From: Bursaphelenchus xylophilus
Taxonomy: Eukaryota > Nematoda > Chromadorea > Rhabditida > Aphelenchoididae
DNA length: 64,000 nt
Assembly (NCBI GenBank): GCA_904066235.2
Contig: CAJFCV020000005.1
Coordinates: 9,357,501 to 9,421,500, forward strand
Reading direction: 5' to 3'
Shown: in pieces, positions 37,635 to 48,189 of the stretch
Position numbering within the stretch: the first letter of the stretch is position 1
Layout of the letters: each line of letters begins with the position of its first letter
Notes under the pieces: generated by a model
Seen by the model: the letters and a program-made list of their open reading frames with translations, nothing else
What the model was told of the DNA's origin: nothing
Database searches by the model: none
Program-made: the position numbers and the translations under genes

Positions 37635-39446
37635 CGGGTCAAGGTGATCTTGCACATGAGACATTGAATGTCCGATATCTCAAAAACTATGTATTTGATC
37701 TTTCTGAAATTTTTATGGTTTGTTAGACGAGGCTGGAAGTTTAGTATTCCGGTTTCAAAATCTGCGTCTCGTCCGAACTGCATTTTTTATACCCGAAATG
37801 GTATGTTGTCTCAAGTGTAACATAGCTTAGATGTAATTTTTAGTTTTCGGTGACAGTTACAAAAATGTTCTACATGATCGAAAACATAAACCCGAACTCA
37901 ATTTGCGCTGAAACAGCGCTTCGTTTTCTCGATTAGGGCATATCTTTTTTTAAAAATGATGTTACAGTATGCCGTCATACGGTAATTTTGGGCAAAAACA
38001 AAGAAAGCGAATGTTTTGTGCCTATCAGTGATTAAGTTGACCAATTTTCGTTCAATTCTGAGACACTGATTTTGACAATGTCCGCGCCAAACTACGATTT
38101 GTAATAAAACGCGTTTTAAAGAAAATCTGAGCGTCGCACTTGGGGTACTTCCCTTGTAAGCTAAGAAGTGTATGTTAGACTGTAAGAAATTGACATTTCA
38201 CGCATACAAACTGTGTCATCAAAACTTGTGTTAACACTGAAAAAATAAGAATCGAAAATTATAAAATTTCAACTTTCAGCTTATAAAAAATGTACTTCTC
38301 GGGTCATAATGATATAAGCACAAGAGAATTGGACAGTACAGCGTCTATAGGCGCATGAACTCGCAAAAAATCTCTAATTTTCGTTAATTTTCGGATTAAA
38401 AAAAGACTTATAATTAGAGAAAGTAATCTACACGTGCGTCAAGTTTCTTTAAAATTCGAACGTCTCGCATCAAACAATTCCGCGGTTAGCCCACTAAAAA
38501 AGGAAAAAATATTACTCGCGTTGTCGAATAAATCTTGATCACTGACCAGTGATCGTTTCCGCTGTCCACGAGCGCCCGTTTCCCCGTCCATTCTCTCCCC
38601 CAATCATCTCTAATTACCACTTGTTCATCTTTCTCTCCCTCCCCGCAGCTTTCGCACGAACTCATCCGCCCGGTCCAGACTTCCAGGACAATTGGCCAAC
38701 TTGAACCGGAAACGGCCGGTGCGCGAGACAATACGACCATTTGACCGATACCCCGAAAACACAAAGCGAAGAGGGTACACCGGGAAAACACCGCAGGGAA
38801 GGGGTGTTTGCATGGTCGGCGATTATTTGATAGGGCAGACGTTTCCCCCATTGCAACATAAAACCCGCAGGGGTTTTTGTTTTCCGTCCGATCACAACGA
38901 ACTTTTGTATGGAGGCGAGAGTACAAAAGGATGACTAAATTTGGATAAGGGCCTAAATATAGAACATGACAAAGGGTTGTAAATTTCGGGGAAAGGGTAT
39001 AGTTTGGGAATGACGTCATTGACCAGAAAAATAATAAAAAATAACGATAAATTTTTACTTTTATTGGCTTAAAATAGCGCAGGAAGTTCGAGGCTCAGAT
39101 TTTGAGAAAACTCATAACAAATTGAAAACCGCTGCAGAACGTAACCTCTTTGCAGCAAAAAAATTTCAAAGGGCCCAAGGAATTTTCGGCGCAGAAGTTT
39201 GAAAAATCCAACAATTTTTTTGGGGATAATTTTGGCATGAAATTTTTTGGCCTTATTTCGACTGGGGAGGGCAAAAAAATCTACTTTTTTGCCCGAATTG
39301 GCAAATGCGTAGCCTCTAAAAAGCTTATTATTTTCATCCCCGCCCGATCTCCGCATTTCATACGCTCTTTCGTAAGAAAAGATTGTTGAATTTCCTGCGT
39401 CATTTCGAAAAGGTCATCCAAGTATAGAAAAAAATACATTTACCAC

Positions 39447-39588
39447 TCCGTCAGGAAAACAATGATCAGTCTGTCGCATCGAAAACCGCAACACCACCGG
39501 TAAAATTAATTGCGTCGCCGTGGAAATAAAGTTGATTTTCAATGCAGAGATCGGTGCATCGACATTGCGCTCATTATTTTCCGGACAG
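39447..39588. mobile_element. Short MITE family D, copy 3 (~142 bp)
   Basis: Ends are CTCCGTCAGGAAAACAATGA and the inverted TCATTATTTTCCGGACAG, matching the copies at 22,757 and 33,728. The interior is CG-rich and contains TTGCGTCGCCG. Confidence 0.65.
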
Positions 39589-40359
39589 AGTCACAAACGA
39601 GTGTGGATGATTTACAGGAAATGCAAGCGTCGCATTCGGAGTACTTTCTTGAATGTTCAAAAGCGTTGCGCTGTGTATTTTATACGGTAAAACCTGTATA
39701 CAACAAATTCGTGCAACAGAACCATGGCTCTATTTTCCGAGAGATTTTTCAGATCTGGGGCCAAAAAGGACCTACGTACAACGAAACCCATCTATAACAA
39801 AAAAAATTGTCTTGACTCTATGCAATTCGCTGTACATGGGTGACTCTATTACCACCTTGCTCTGTCCCCAACCCATCAAATCCCTCGACAGCTTTTAAAA
39901 ACAAATAAAAACAGACGAAAACCGCCACATTAAATAAAGGCATTATCAAAATTTCCGCTCACCTGAGCAGGAAAAACCAAAAAAAATTTCTCTCTCCCGC
40001 TCTCAGCTGACTGAAGATCAAGCCCTGGGGGCTTTTCCCCTTTTTGAAACAAGATTCTCTGATGCTATTTGTAATAAACATATGCTTGGAGCCCATGTTG
40101 ACGGAGGTGAATCATTTGGAAAACACACTGGATTCGGAATTTTTTTTGGGGAAATCAGGCGGTGTTGTGTCTAAAAAACATTCCAAGGAAATGTCCGGAA
40201 TTCAATTTTCAAACACTTTTTGGATTGAATTTTTATGTTTCATTCGAAAAATTAATGTCAATGGCAAACGATAAAAGCCATGTAGGGTTTATGACAGCTT
40301 TGGTATTATCTAAACTTTATACATTTTTTAAATGTACATGTATTACACAGCATTAAAAA

Positions 40360-40641
40360 TCTGGCACAAAAAATCTCATGTCTATTTCAACTGTAGAGCG
40401 TAATGTTTCCACAAAACTTCAATTTTTTCGCACAAAATTGGCAAATTTATGGGCAAAAAGTGAGAGCTTCCTCTGTGACCGCTTTCCACGTTTTGCACAC
40501 TTTCTCGGCCGCAAAGATCGTTGAATATTTCAGCTGAATTTGCAAAGGAAAAGCTAAAATTTGTAGAAATTATGGATTGGCCTAGCCTCGAAGTCTACAA
40601 AAAACTTAAACAAGATCTGAGCGTCGCACTTATGGTACTCG
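40360..40641. mobile_element. MITE family A, copy 5 (truncated)
   Basis: Retains GCAAATTTATGGGCAAAA, GTGACCGCTTTCCACG and the end GAGCGTCGCACTTATGG. It is more diverged than copies 1-4. Confidence 0.65.
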
Positions 40642-41458
40642 TCAGTCCAGCCCGCAGGCTCAATTGCTAACAATTGTAAGCCCAATTTTAAGCCGATTAT
40701 AACATTAAGGCTCAAAAACTATGACTAGATTATTGTTAGTCGTTTCGGTCGAAAGGCGCCGCCAAGTTTGAGAAATTTCCTTAAAAGGAAGTCTCAAATC
40801 TGCAAGATGTATAATACATATTTAAACCTTCGTAGCCCTCACAAGTGATGAAAATTGTATAGCCAAGAAAGTTTAACGACAAAATCTCAATGACTAACCG
40901 AACTAAGCCAACAGTTTTTTCCTCCAAAAAACTATGAATAATCACCCTATGTGCAAGAATGACAAAGAGAGCAACAAGAAAGACCAATATTGCATAACAA
41001 AATAATAAAAATTATTTTTTTTTTCGGACGAACAAAAACTTTTTTACAATAAAACGTGCACGAATATTGCAAGAAAAACATGATTTTCACCTCGGAGATT
41101 CGCTTGTTGTCCAAACAATCCGAAGATTTCGTGTTGAAACCCCTTAACGTTCCGAGCCGTATTCAAAATTGCATTCAAATTGGCTCGAGACGCCTTCCCG
41201 CGGCTTTAATGGCATTGCGTTTGTTTGGAAATGGTGCTGACGACTTTTTGCAAAATGGGAACAATCGTCGAGGAATGCCAATTAGAACATTGGCATTTGA
41301 AAAAAACCCAATTACAGGAAAAGTAAATCTAGCCTCTGAACAGTATCTGATCGTGAAAAATCAAGTATTAAAAATAAAAAATAAAAAATTGTAATTTTTT
41401 CAAAAAAAAAACTATTTTCTGACAAAAATCGAGCATGATATGATGATGCACAACATAC

Positions 41459-41790
41459 CTTGTATAGATGCATTTCCTTTCCCGTGATTTTTCAGGCTCA
41501 AAATAAACAAAGGCTCGCCAATTTTAGATGTTTCGAGCGTTTCAATTACGTCGCAGCCGTTAGAAGAAACGAATATACAATTTATGGGCAACAATACAAT
41601 AAAGGGCCTGAATTTTGCGCCTACGATTAAACCGCTACACTTCAAGATTTTTTTCAACAAGTTTTTACTCGAGTCGATCAAAGAGTCCGTGACTTTCATC
41701 TGGCCCGTGTAGTGCTCCAGATCTTGCTCACTCGCAAAGCCATTGAAAATCTCAGCGGCACCGTTTTCAGTAGTGTTGATGTATGTATAT
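41459..41790 (-). CDS. Exon of an unidentified gene (110 codons)
   Basis: A minus-strand stretch fully open between a good acceptor (TTTTTACCAG, exon from 41,790) and a good donor (ATACAAG then GTATGT at 41,458). It encodes 110 codons with one extra base at each end. The translation contains EIFNGFASEQDLEHYTGQ near the start and NCIFVSSNGCDVIETLE later, and looks like a real globular protein segment, but I do not recognise the family. A possible short last exon runs 41,346 to 41,312 and ends in TAA. No upstream exon was settled: a family B MITE begins 24 bp upstream of the acceptor. It could also be a relic of a decayed gene. Confidence 0.4.
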
Positions 41791-41813
41791 CTGGTAAAAA
41801 GTTATTCCAAATA

Positions 41814-42066
41814 CAGTGGGGTCCTGATCCAATTGCAAAAACATACCATTTTGCATACGGGAAGTATCAAAAAAGTTGCAAAATACCTCCCTCCCCAAGT
41901 GAAAAAACTACGATTTCAAAAGCATGCCCGCTTTTTTGGTGGGGAAAAAGGGAGCGCCCTTCAAAACGAAGTTTTTTCACTTAGAGAGTGAAGCATTTTG
42001 CCACATTTTTGATACTTCCCGGATGCAAAATGGTGCACTTTTTGCCACTGTATCAGGTTCCCCACT
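41814..42066. mobile_element. MITE family B, copy 2
   Basis: Left end CAGTGGGGTCCTGATCC preceded by TA; right end the inverted GTATCAGGTTCCCCACT. The internal AAAGGGAGCGCCCTTC core and TTGCATACGGGAAGTATC match the family. Confidence 0.8.
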
Positions 42067-42580
42067 TTATTATGAATGCCAGGCTTCTTCGAGCTTTGTG
42101 CGCACTTCAGCAACTTCTCTTGTCAAATCTGGCGTTTTGACACTTGGAGGCTACCATCCGTGCAGCCGACATTTATGGATTATTATAGAAGCACGATTTA
42201 TTCAACCGCAATCTACGCAGCATGATAGAAATTCTAAAAATGGTTCTTGCGCCTTTGAAAATGCCTGGTTAACCTTATGTGTAGCAACTATTCAAGCCAC
42301 TTATATGTCAGCAAACTTAATTCACAACATCTAATAACATCTAGCTGCCAAATGCATCGTTAGAGTTTCCTGTTCTAAGAAAATGTTGGTTGATTTCCAA
42401 TCGTGTCCGCAAAATCTCCGTGGTTTTTGTAGCCGCTCGCAAAGTGGTCGTCCGCAAGTGTGCGTCCACCCAAATTTTTATCTTATATCGTCCTTTATTA
42501 TTTCCCAGGCAACAAACTTATTTTTGGATATGTATTTTTGAAATGTATTTTCTATTCCAGAGAACACTTTGGTAACTCAC
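42067..42580. other. Spacer without a supported gene
   Basis: Short open segments only; no combination of donor and acceptor gave a continuous reading frame. It lies between the unidentified exon (41,459-41,790) and the divergent frame at 42,581. Confidence 0.5.
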
Positions 42581-42800
42581 CTACACGCAATTGACCTCAC
42601 TGCACTGTCGAACAAGTTGATTTAATTTACTGCTGTGAAAAGATTTGTCTCCGTTTTGTTTGACCAAGTTCGCCACACGTGTTTCGCCGAATTGGATAAG
42701 TGTAAATTGAACGGCCACGCTACAAACTTGAGTATTTCCCTTGCACGTAATGCCAGCTATACCGTAATGTAACGCCAACCCAACGTTTTGTGATTTCGTT
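42581..42800 (-). other. Open frame upstream of receptor gene, conserved in the duplication
   Basis: Minus-strand frame of about 70 codons ending in TAG at 42,581-42,583, divergent from the receptor gene at 42,949. It contains three cysteines in its best part (ITCKGNTQVCSVAVQF) and a fourth near the end. Its DNA is duplicated, inverted, upstream of the second receptor (about 48,190-48,310), where the frame is broken. That pattern would fit a small gene or terminal exon that survived in one copy. No signal peptide or upstream exon was identified and the family is unknown. Confidence 0.25.
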
Positions 42801-42948
42801 TGTTTTACCTACGGCAACACGCACTTAAGGTTCATTTGAGCCGTATATAGAGGAGTGCGGGCCGCACTTTAAGTCATTATGTGAGTCTTGCCGGGACACG
42901 AATGTGTTATACACTACCTTCTTTGTGGTACATATCCTATCCTTTACA

Positions 42949-44796
42949 ATGCAGTTTACTCCGGAGAATATTCCAGCTCTTGAGGAGGCGGCCAAGATCC
43001 CAAATTTGTTGCTGATGTTTGTCAGCTTAATTGGGATGATTGGGAATGCAAATATTATCAGCGCGACATACCGACGAAAGTAAGTGTCTTGATTTTATTG
43101 CGAAACCTTCGTAGTCTTGTTGAAGCGCATAGTTTTGTCGTTCGACGCTCTTTAAACTTTCGGACGGCAGGATAATTGCCACTTGACCAAATTGTTTCGT
43201 AACCATATGTAAGTTGCATACAGGCTCGACTGAGAAGTGCCCAAATGTTCTTTAAGTTCTGCACACACTTTCCGCATGAACCACATCCCAACCCCTGAAA
43301 GGTACAGCTCGCACTTTACAAGGGCAGTTCAGATACGCAACGATCTTTGCGGCGGAGAGAGTACGCGATACAGCAGAGAGAAGAACACTTTTTGATCATA
43401 AGTTTCGTGGCAAAAAGTTTGGTCTATGTATGTGGAAACATTGCAATCCCATGACAGAAATGAACATCAAACTTGTCATCTCAAAAGTCACTAGAAAGAC
43501 CCACAATTGCCATGTTCCGGCCTTAAATCAGTCTTTTTCTGCAGAAAGCTTAGCAGGAGCCTCGGATATACAGAAATTAGAAACATTTACTCGGAAATTG
43601 TATAATTAAATGTGCAATTGCTAGGCCCATTTTTCTTTGGTTACTGCTACAATGGCGGACCTGATCCAGTGGCAAAAGCGTACAATTTTGCAACCGGAAA
43701 GTACATACAAAAAATAAAGGAAAATACCTCTCTTTTCAAGTGAAAAAGCTCTTTTTGTGAGGGCAAGGGTGCGCTATTTTTTCGATCAGAGAGGGAAGTA
43801 TTTTGCTACATTTTTTTTGATACCTCCAGGATGGAAAATGGTAAGTTTCTGCTACGGGAACAGCTTCGTCACTGTATCTGCCCGGCCTTCTCATTGACTT
43901 CCTCACAAATTTTAGCTGTGGTGTTGTAAATATCTTGGTGTATTTTGCTATGCTTTGTTTCAGATCTCTCCGCTCTCCTTCCAATATTTTCATTGCATTT
44001 ACTGCATTTGGCGACTTTCTACATGAAACTGGTAATATTGTTTCGGGTTATCTTGCCTTTACCTCAAATTGGGTATTGCCCCTCGACACTTGCTTCAACA
44101 TTCAATTTGTCTTCACTTTCGGCACAGGTATCTCTGCCATCATGTTGTTCCTGACCGCGTTGGATCGGCTGGTCTGCGTTCTCTTTCCTCACAAGTACAA
44201 CAAGTGGAGCAAGTCGGTAATTATAAGCGGTGGAATTACGATTTCGTTTCTGGCTGTTGCGCTTTACATTTTCTATGGGTATTTGCACGTGGAAAAAGCA
44301 TATCGCTATTGCAAAGTGTGGTCGGAGCTTCCGTTCGATTTGTCAACAATCTTCTTCGTCGCAGGCACCATTTTCGTTTTGCTTACAATTATATTTTACG
44401 TTGTGATTTGGGGCGTCCTGCGGTATAGAAACTATCAAAATTCGAAGCAAATGCTCCGCTCAATTACTGCAGTCAGCATGTGCATCTGCAGTGGATGGTT
44501 GAGCAGTATGCTTATTATATCGTATTTCCTGGTGGTCCAACTGGCGGACGATTACAACACCGTCTTGTATTCGGGGTTACCAATGGAAATTTCGGTTGCA
44601 TTGAACTATCCGCTGCTTTACAGTATGAGGTGTGTGTTTTGTAACTAAAGAGGTTTGGTATCTTAAAATCTGTGTGATTATAGTTTTTTTTAGCCGAGAG
44701 TACAGGGCCGCATTCCGACGGCAATTGCATTCCTTCACACTCGGGTTCCTCTTCATCGAAACGAAAACAGAATCTCAGGTCATTGCACTCTCATAG
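42949..44796 (+). CDS. Seven-transmembrane receptor, SRSX-like chemoreceptor
   Basis: Three exons: 42,949-43,079, 43,964-44,629 and 44,694-44,796, joined by GTAAGT...TTTCAG and GTGTGT...TTTTAG introns. They give 299 aa. Residues 19-40 form TM1 with the conserved GN pair (IGMIGNANI). LRSPSNIF follows at 46-53, then DR at 111-112 at the end of TM3 with a downstream P and Y (LFPHKY). Cys87 and the Cys of YRYCKV can form the usual extracellular disulfide. The C-terminal SREYRAAFR after TM7 is typical of nematode serpentine receptors. Length and motifs best fit the srsx class. The role is inferred as a sensory-neuron receptor for an unknown ligand. Intron 1 holds MITE fragments. An AATAAA lies at 44,906-44,911. 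It is a paralogue of the gene at 45,998-48,084, tail to tail. Confidence 0.9.
43312..43490. mobile_element. MITE family A fragment in receptor intron
   Basis: Contains CTTTGCGGCGGAGAGAG, ATAAGTTTCGTGGC and GACAGAAATGAACATC, matching the internal part of family A. Both ends are missing. It lies in intron 1 of the receptor gene at 42,949. Confidence 0.55.
43650..43875. mobile_element. MITE family B, copy 3, in receptor intron 1
   Basis: Left end AATGGCGGACCTGATCC then AGTGGCAAAAGCG; right end the inverted ACAGCTTCGTCACTG followed by TA. The GCGC core is deleted, so it is shorter and more worn than other copies. Confidence 0.7.
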
Positions 44797-44905
44797 TATA
44801 GACTTCAAGAAGGTGTTTTTAATCTTCGATGGGCCAATTTATAGTTGCCAAGCCACAATGAGACAAAACGTGTTGTATTACGAACGAACATTGAAGAAAA
44901 GTTGA

Positions 44906-44911
44906 AATAAA
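44906..44911 (+). other. Poly(A) signal AATAAA for receptor gene 1
   Basis: Canonical AATAAA 110 bases after the stop codon. The matching position in the inverted copy (near 45,755, minus strand) reads AATGAA. Confidence 0.5.
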
Positions 44912-45182
44912 GGAGCTGTTGAACTTGCTGATTTCGCGCATAAAAAAGACTCTGGACTCGAACTTAAGAGCCACAACATACTTGTCGCCTTGCGCTGAAG
45001 TGTTTGTTGGCTTGATTGACCGCCTACAGTTGTCTTAAAATAATCGCTGACACAGTGAATTCTACTCCTACTCGATGCCATCTTGACAGTCACTATAAAT
45101 AACTGCACGTGAGACACTATCTATCAATAGAAAATCGTATTGCTTTAGTGGTAGACTTGACACGGTGGCAAAAAAGGTACCA

Positions 45183-45417
45183 CAGTGGCGTCCTGATTCA
45201 GTGCCAAAAACGAAACATTTTTCAAAATGAATGTATCAAAATATAGTTAAATATCTCCCTCTCCAGGTGAAAAAGCTCCAATATCAAAAAGCGTGCCCGC
45301 CCTTTTCGTGAGCGAACGCTCTTCAAAACCGGTTTTTCTAGAAGGCATTTTGCTACATTTTTGATATTTCCTGGATACAAAATGGTACGTTTTTTGCCAT
45401 GGATCAGGGCGCCACTG
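45183..45417. mobile_element. MITE family B, copy 4
   Basis: Left end CAGTGGCGTCCTGATTCAG; right end the inverted GGATCAGGGCGCCACTG. It lies in the centre between the two receptor genes, near the axis of the inverted duplication. Confidence 0.75.
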
Positions 45418-45419
45418 GA

Positions 45420-45609
45420 TCTGCATTCGAGAAGTATCAATACAAAAATATCGTTTAAAAGGGAGCGCCCTTTCCTTATCAAAAATAGCGTTTTAAAATC
45501 GGAGTCCTTTCACTTGAAGGGTGAGGTGTTTTGGCTGTGTTTTTGATACTTCCAGGAGGCAAAATGATATTGGTCTTTTGCCACTGGATCTCGCCACTTC
45601 CACAGTGCT
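45420..45609. mobile_element. MITE family B, copy 5 (partial)
   Basis: Directly abuts copy 4 and lacks the left end. It keeps GGGAGCGCCCTTTCC, TTGATACTTCCAGGAGGC and CTTTTGCCACTGGATC. Confidence 0.65.
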
Positions 45610-45997
45610 TTGTCGTTGATGACATCTGCTGGCTGCTCCGCTCCCGCAAAATTTTTGCTCCTCTCTATTTTGAACTTTGAAACAACCCAGCAAACCTTCA
45701 TATGACCGTTTGCGTATAGCAGGTTTTTTCTACGTATAAAATGTTCAACAGCTCCTTCATTTACAGCCTCATGTTATGTTTGTTCGTATTACAACTTATC
45801 TTGTTTACTTGTAGACAAGATAAGCAGTTCTATGTAAAATGGCCTATCGAGGAGTAAAGACATCTTCTTAACATTATACCCAATCTCTCATCAGAATGAC
45901 GCAGTCAACACTAGCACTGTTTATTCCTGAGGAAAACTTGTCAAAAGCTTGTTATGACATATTATGTATACAATTGGTAAAAGGCGCTACATAAATA

Positions 45998-48084
45998 TTA
46001 TGAAACTGCCATGACCTGAGATTCTGTTGTTTTTGCTTTGACGAAGAGGAACCCGCATGTAATGGAACGCAAATGTTCGCGAAATGAAGCTCTGTACTCT
46101 CGGCTGAAAGAAATGATCATGTTCAAATATTAAAATTCAAATGCTTGTGTTCGCAAAAATGTTTTGGTGATATCTAGCTCTGGGTTACAGTATTTGAGGA
46201 AACGTTTTGGACGAATAAATGGCGACCGTCAAACAGTATGTTCACGATAAGAATATGGGCATAACTTTACGGAAACTTTTTTTCTCGGAGGCTCAAGTTG
46301 ACCATGTCCCGATGGCAATTCTCAAAAGTTCACCATTCGAAAAGCTAGGCATCCCTGCCTCTTTTGCCGTCAGCACTCACCTCATTCTGTAGAGCAATGG
46401 ATAGTTCAATGCAACCGAAATCTCCATCGGTAACCCCGAATACAAGACGGTATTGTAATCGTCCGCAAATTTGACAAACAAGAAGTACGCCCCAGCAAGC
46501 ATACTCGTCAGCCATCCGCTGCAGATGCACATGCTGACTGCAGTAATGGAGCGGAGCATTTGTTTCGAATGTCGATAGTTGCGATGCTGGAGAAGGCTCC
46601 AAATTACAATGTAGAATAGAAGTGTAAGAGAGATGAACATGAAGCCGAAAAAGAAGAAGATTCTTAACAAAAAGGTGGGAAGCTCCGACAGAACTTTGCA
46701 AAAGCGATATTCTTCTTCCAGATTCAAATATGCGTAGATGCCGAACATGGCAGGAACACCAAACGAAAAAATAGTTCCGCTGGTTACAATCGTCGATTTA
46801 CTCCACTTGTTGTATGTGTGAGGAATACCCACGCAGACCACACGATCCAACGAGGTCATGAACAACATGACGGAAGAAAGTGCTGTGCCGAAAGTGAAGA
46901 TAAACTGGTATTTGAAGCAAGTGTCGAGGGGCAATACCCAGTTTGAGGTAAACACAAGATAACCCGAGACAATATTACCAGTTTCATGAAGAATGTCGCC
47001 AAAAGCAGTAAATGCAATGAAAATATTGGAAGGAGATCGGAGAGATCTGAAAAGAAGCCATAGAAATTACACCAAGATGTTTACAATACCATGGCTTGAA
47101 TATTTAAATAGCGAGCATGTCTTTGAAATCGGCGTTTTTTAGGGAGGCATTTGACTACATTTTTCTATCAAGACTTCTATGACATCACAGCTGCAATTTA
47201 TGAATGCCAGAGCCAATTTCAACAACCGATAACACGTCCTGCTTTGGTCGTATTAAGGCAACTCTTAGCTTTGATAGCAATGCACAGCGTTTCGAACACT
47301 TTTTCCGCCGCCGATCGGTGTCGAAAAAAGAAGTTTGTATACGTGGAAAGGCAATCTCTTATAGTCGAATAACCACTTTTTAGTTTAGTTACATCTATTG
47401 TGGCTAGCCAAATATACACCGACTTGTAAGCACTACTTTTCATTTTTTCCTTTTTTCGACACCGATCGGCGGCGGAAAAAATGTTCGAAACGCTGTGCAC
47501 GGCAGCCCAGGGAGTCTCCCGCCTCGTTTCGGCACTTCGCCCACCTAGTATCGGTTGAATTCAAACGAAATGTCAAAAATGAATTTTTCGTGTGGTTTTC
47601 CGACCGAAAAACATTTTTCTCGGAATTATTTTATTTCTTTTGTGAATTTTGACACTTCGTTTGGACGAAATTCAAAAGTGGGCGGGAGACATTTTTGTTC
47701 TATTTTGGGTTGCCGTGCTGTGCAACGTGACGAAACTACCTTTTTTTGACATGTAACTTTCCTTTTAACGCACTATTTCAAGGTTGTCAGTGCCTTCAGT
47801 TGAAATGGGTGTTATTGTGTCATACGTTCCTAACAACCTTTCCATGGGATGAACAACTCCGTAAAGTTACTCAATACGGCAACCTCCCCTTCCCCGTGCC
47901 GATTTTCCAGTTAGGGTTAAAAAAAGCCCGGCGACAAAATGGATGACACTTACCTCTTTCGGAATGTCGCAATAATAATATTGAGATTTCCAACAATCCC
48001 AATTAAACTGATACCCATCACCAACGAGGTCGGAAATTTGCTCGCCTCTTCAATTAATGGAATGTTTGCCGGGATAAATAACAT
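45998..48084 (-). CDS. Seven-transmembrane receptor, SRSX-like, paralogue in inverted orientation
   Basis: Three minus-strand exons: 48,084-47,954, 47,046-46,381 and 46,103-45,998, encoding 300 aa. Exons 1 and 2 have exactly the lengths (131 and 666 nt) and phases of the neighbouring gene at 42,949; exon 3 is one codon longer. The start at 48,084 (MLFIPANIP) is chosen by alignment with that gene, although an in-frame ATG lies 16 codons further upstream. Motifs: GIVGNLNI in TM1, SLDR at the end of TM3, GIPHTY, YRFCKV, and the tail SREYRASFR. Function is inferred as for its paralogue. Intron 1 has two palindromic MITEs. The reading frame is intact, so it is probably functional and not a pseudogene. 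Confidence 0.9.
47281..47499. mobile_element. MITE family E, palindromic (~219 bp), in receptor intron 1
   Basis: Left arm TGCACAGCGTTTCGAAC then CCGCCGCCGATCGGTGTCG; right arm the near-perfect inverse, ending GTTCGAAACGCTGTGCA. A half copy is at 34,540-34,630. No coding capacity. Confidence 0.8.
47498..47722. mobile_element. Second palindromic MITE abutting family E (~225 bp)
   Basis: Left end CACGGCAGCCCAGGG and GTCTCCCGCC; right end the inverted GGCGGGAGAC and GGGTTGCCGTG. Inner arms AAACGAAATGTCAAAAAT / AATTTTGACACTTCGTTT also pair. It shares its left border with the family E element. Confidence 0.7.
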
Positions 48085-48189
48085 TGTTGAAGAAAGGCTT
48101 AAGTGTACATCAATAAAAACATGGTAATTCATTCGTATGCCGACTGTAATTCACACAAGGACTAAACGTGGGTTCCACATTGTTTTACT

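Larger units (their letters stand above)
35066..38115. mobile_element. 3.05-kb foldback element with 162-bp tandem arrays, TTAA-flanked
   Basis: The outer ends are AACGCGTTTT and its inverse, with TTAA at both junctions (35,062-35,065 and 38,116-38,119). The arms match through GCGGACATTGT and a 195-bp block that is identical in both arms (35,408-35,602 and 37,589-37,783). Inside, each arm is an array of about 162-bp units: seven in the left (from about 35,556) and about five in the right (to about 37,634). They surround a central loop at about 36,690-36,850. No transposase-like frame is seen. The architecture is like Drosophila FB or nematode foldback elements; TTAA is the piggyBac-type target. 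Confidence 0.85.
34653..38157. mobile_element. MITE family A, copy 4, split by foldback insertion
   Basis: The left part (34,653-35,065) begins ACAGGGGAAGTACCCC preceded by TA. The right part (38,116-38,157) ends GCACTTGGGGTACTTCCC plus TTGT and TA. The two parts join at GAATTTAAAGAAAATCTG in the uninterrupted copy at 27.46 kb, so the intervening 3,050 bp is a later insertion. Non-coding, TA-flanked and mariner-like. Confidence 0.85.
38158..41458. other. Spacer with GC-rich island and MITE fragments
   Basis: No exon supported. It contains a GC-rich island at about 38,530-38,940 open in several frames on both strands, a CRE site TGACGTCA at 39,011-39,018, the family D element at 39,447-39,588 and a truncated family A copy at 40,360-40,641. 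The 112-codon plus-strand frame at 41,056-41,394 has no clear splice context or known domain. Confidence 0.5.

Noticed and set aside
35408..37783. Identical 64-codon frames at 35,408-35,602 and 37,589-37,783
   Set aside because: They are the two arms of the foldback palindrome; identity reflects DNA duplication, not protein selection.
38486..39019. 177-codon minus-strand open frame, the longest in the left half
   Set aside because: Overlapped by other open frames on both strands in a GC-rich patch; no splice signals, signal peptide or recognisable domain.
40781..40987. Hydrophobic 68-codon minus-strand frame resembling membrane segments
   Set aside because: Could not be joined in frame to the exon at 41,459-41,790 or to any other exon.
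41924..42334. 136-codon plus-strand frame
   Set aside because: Half of it is MITE family B sequence; the rest shows no splice context or domain.
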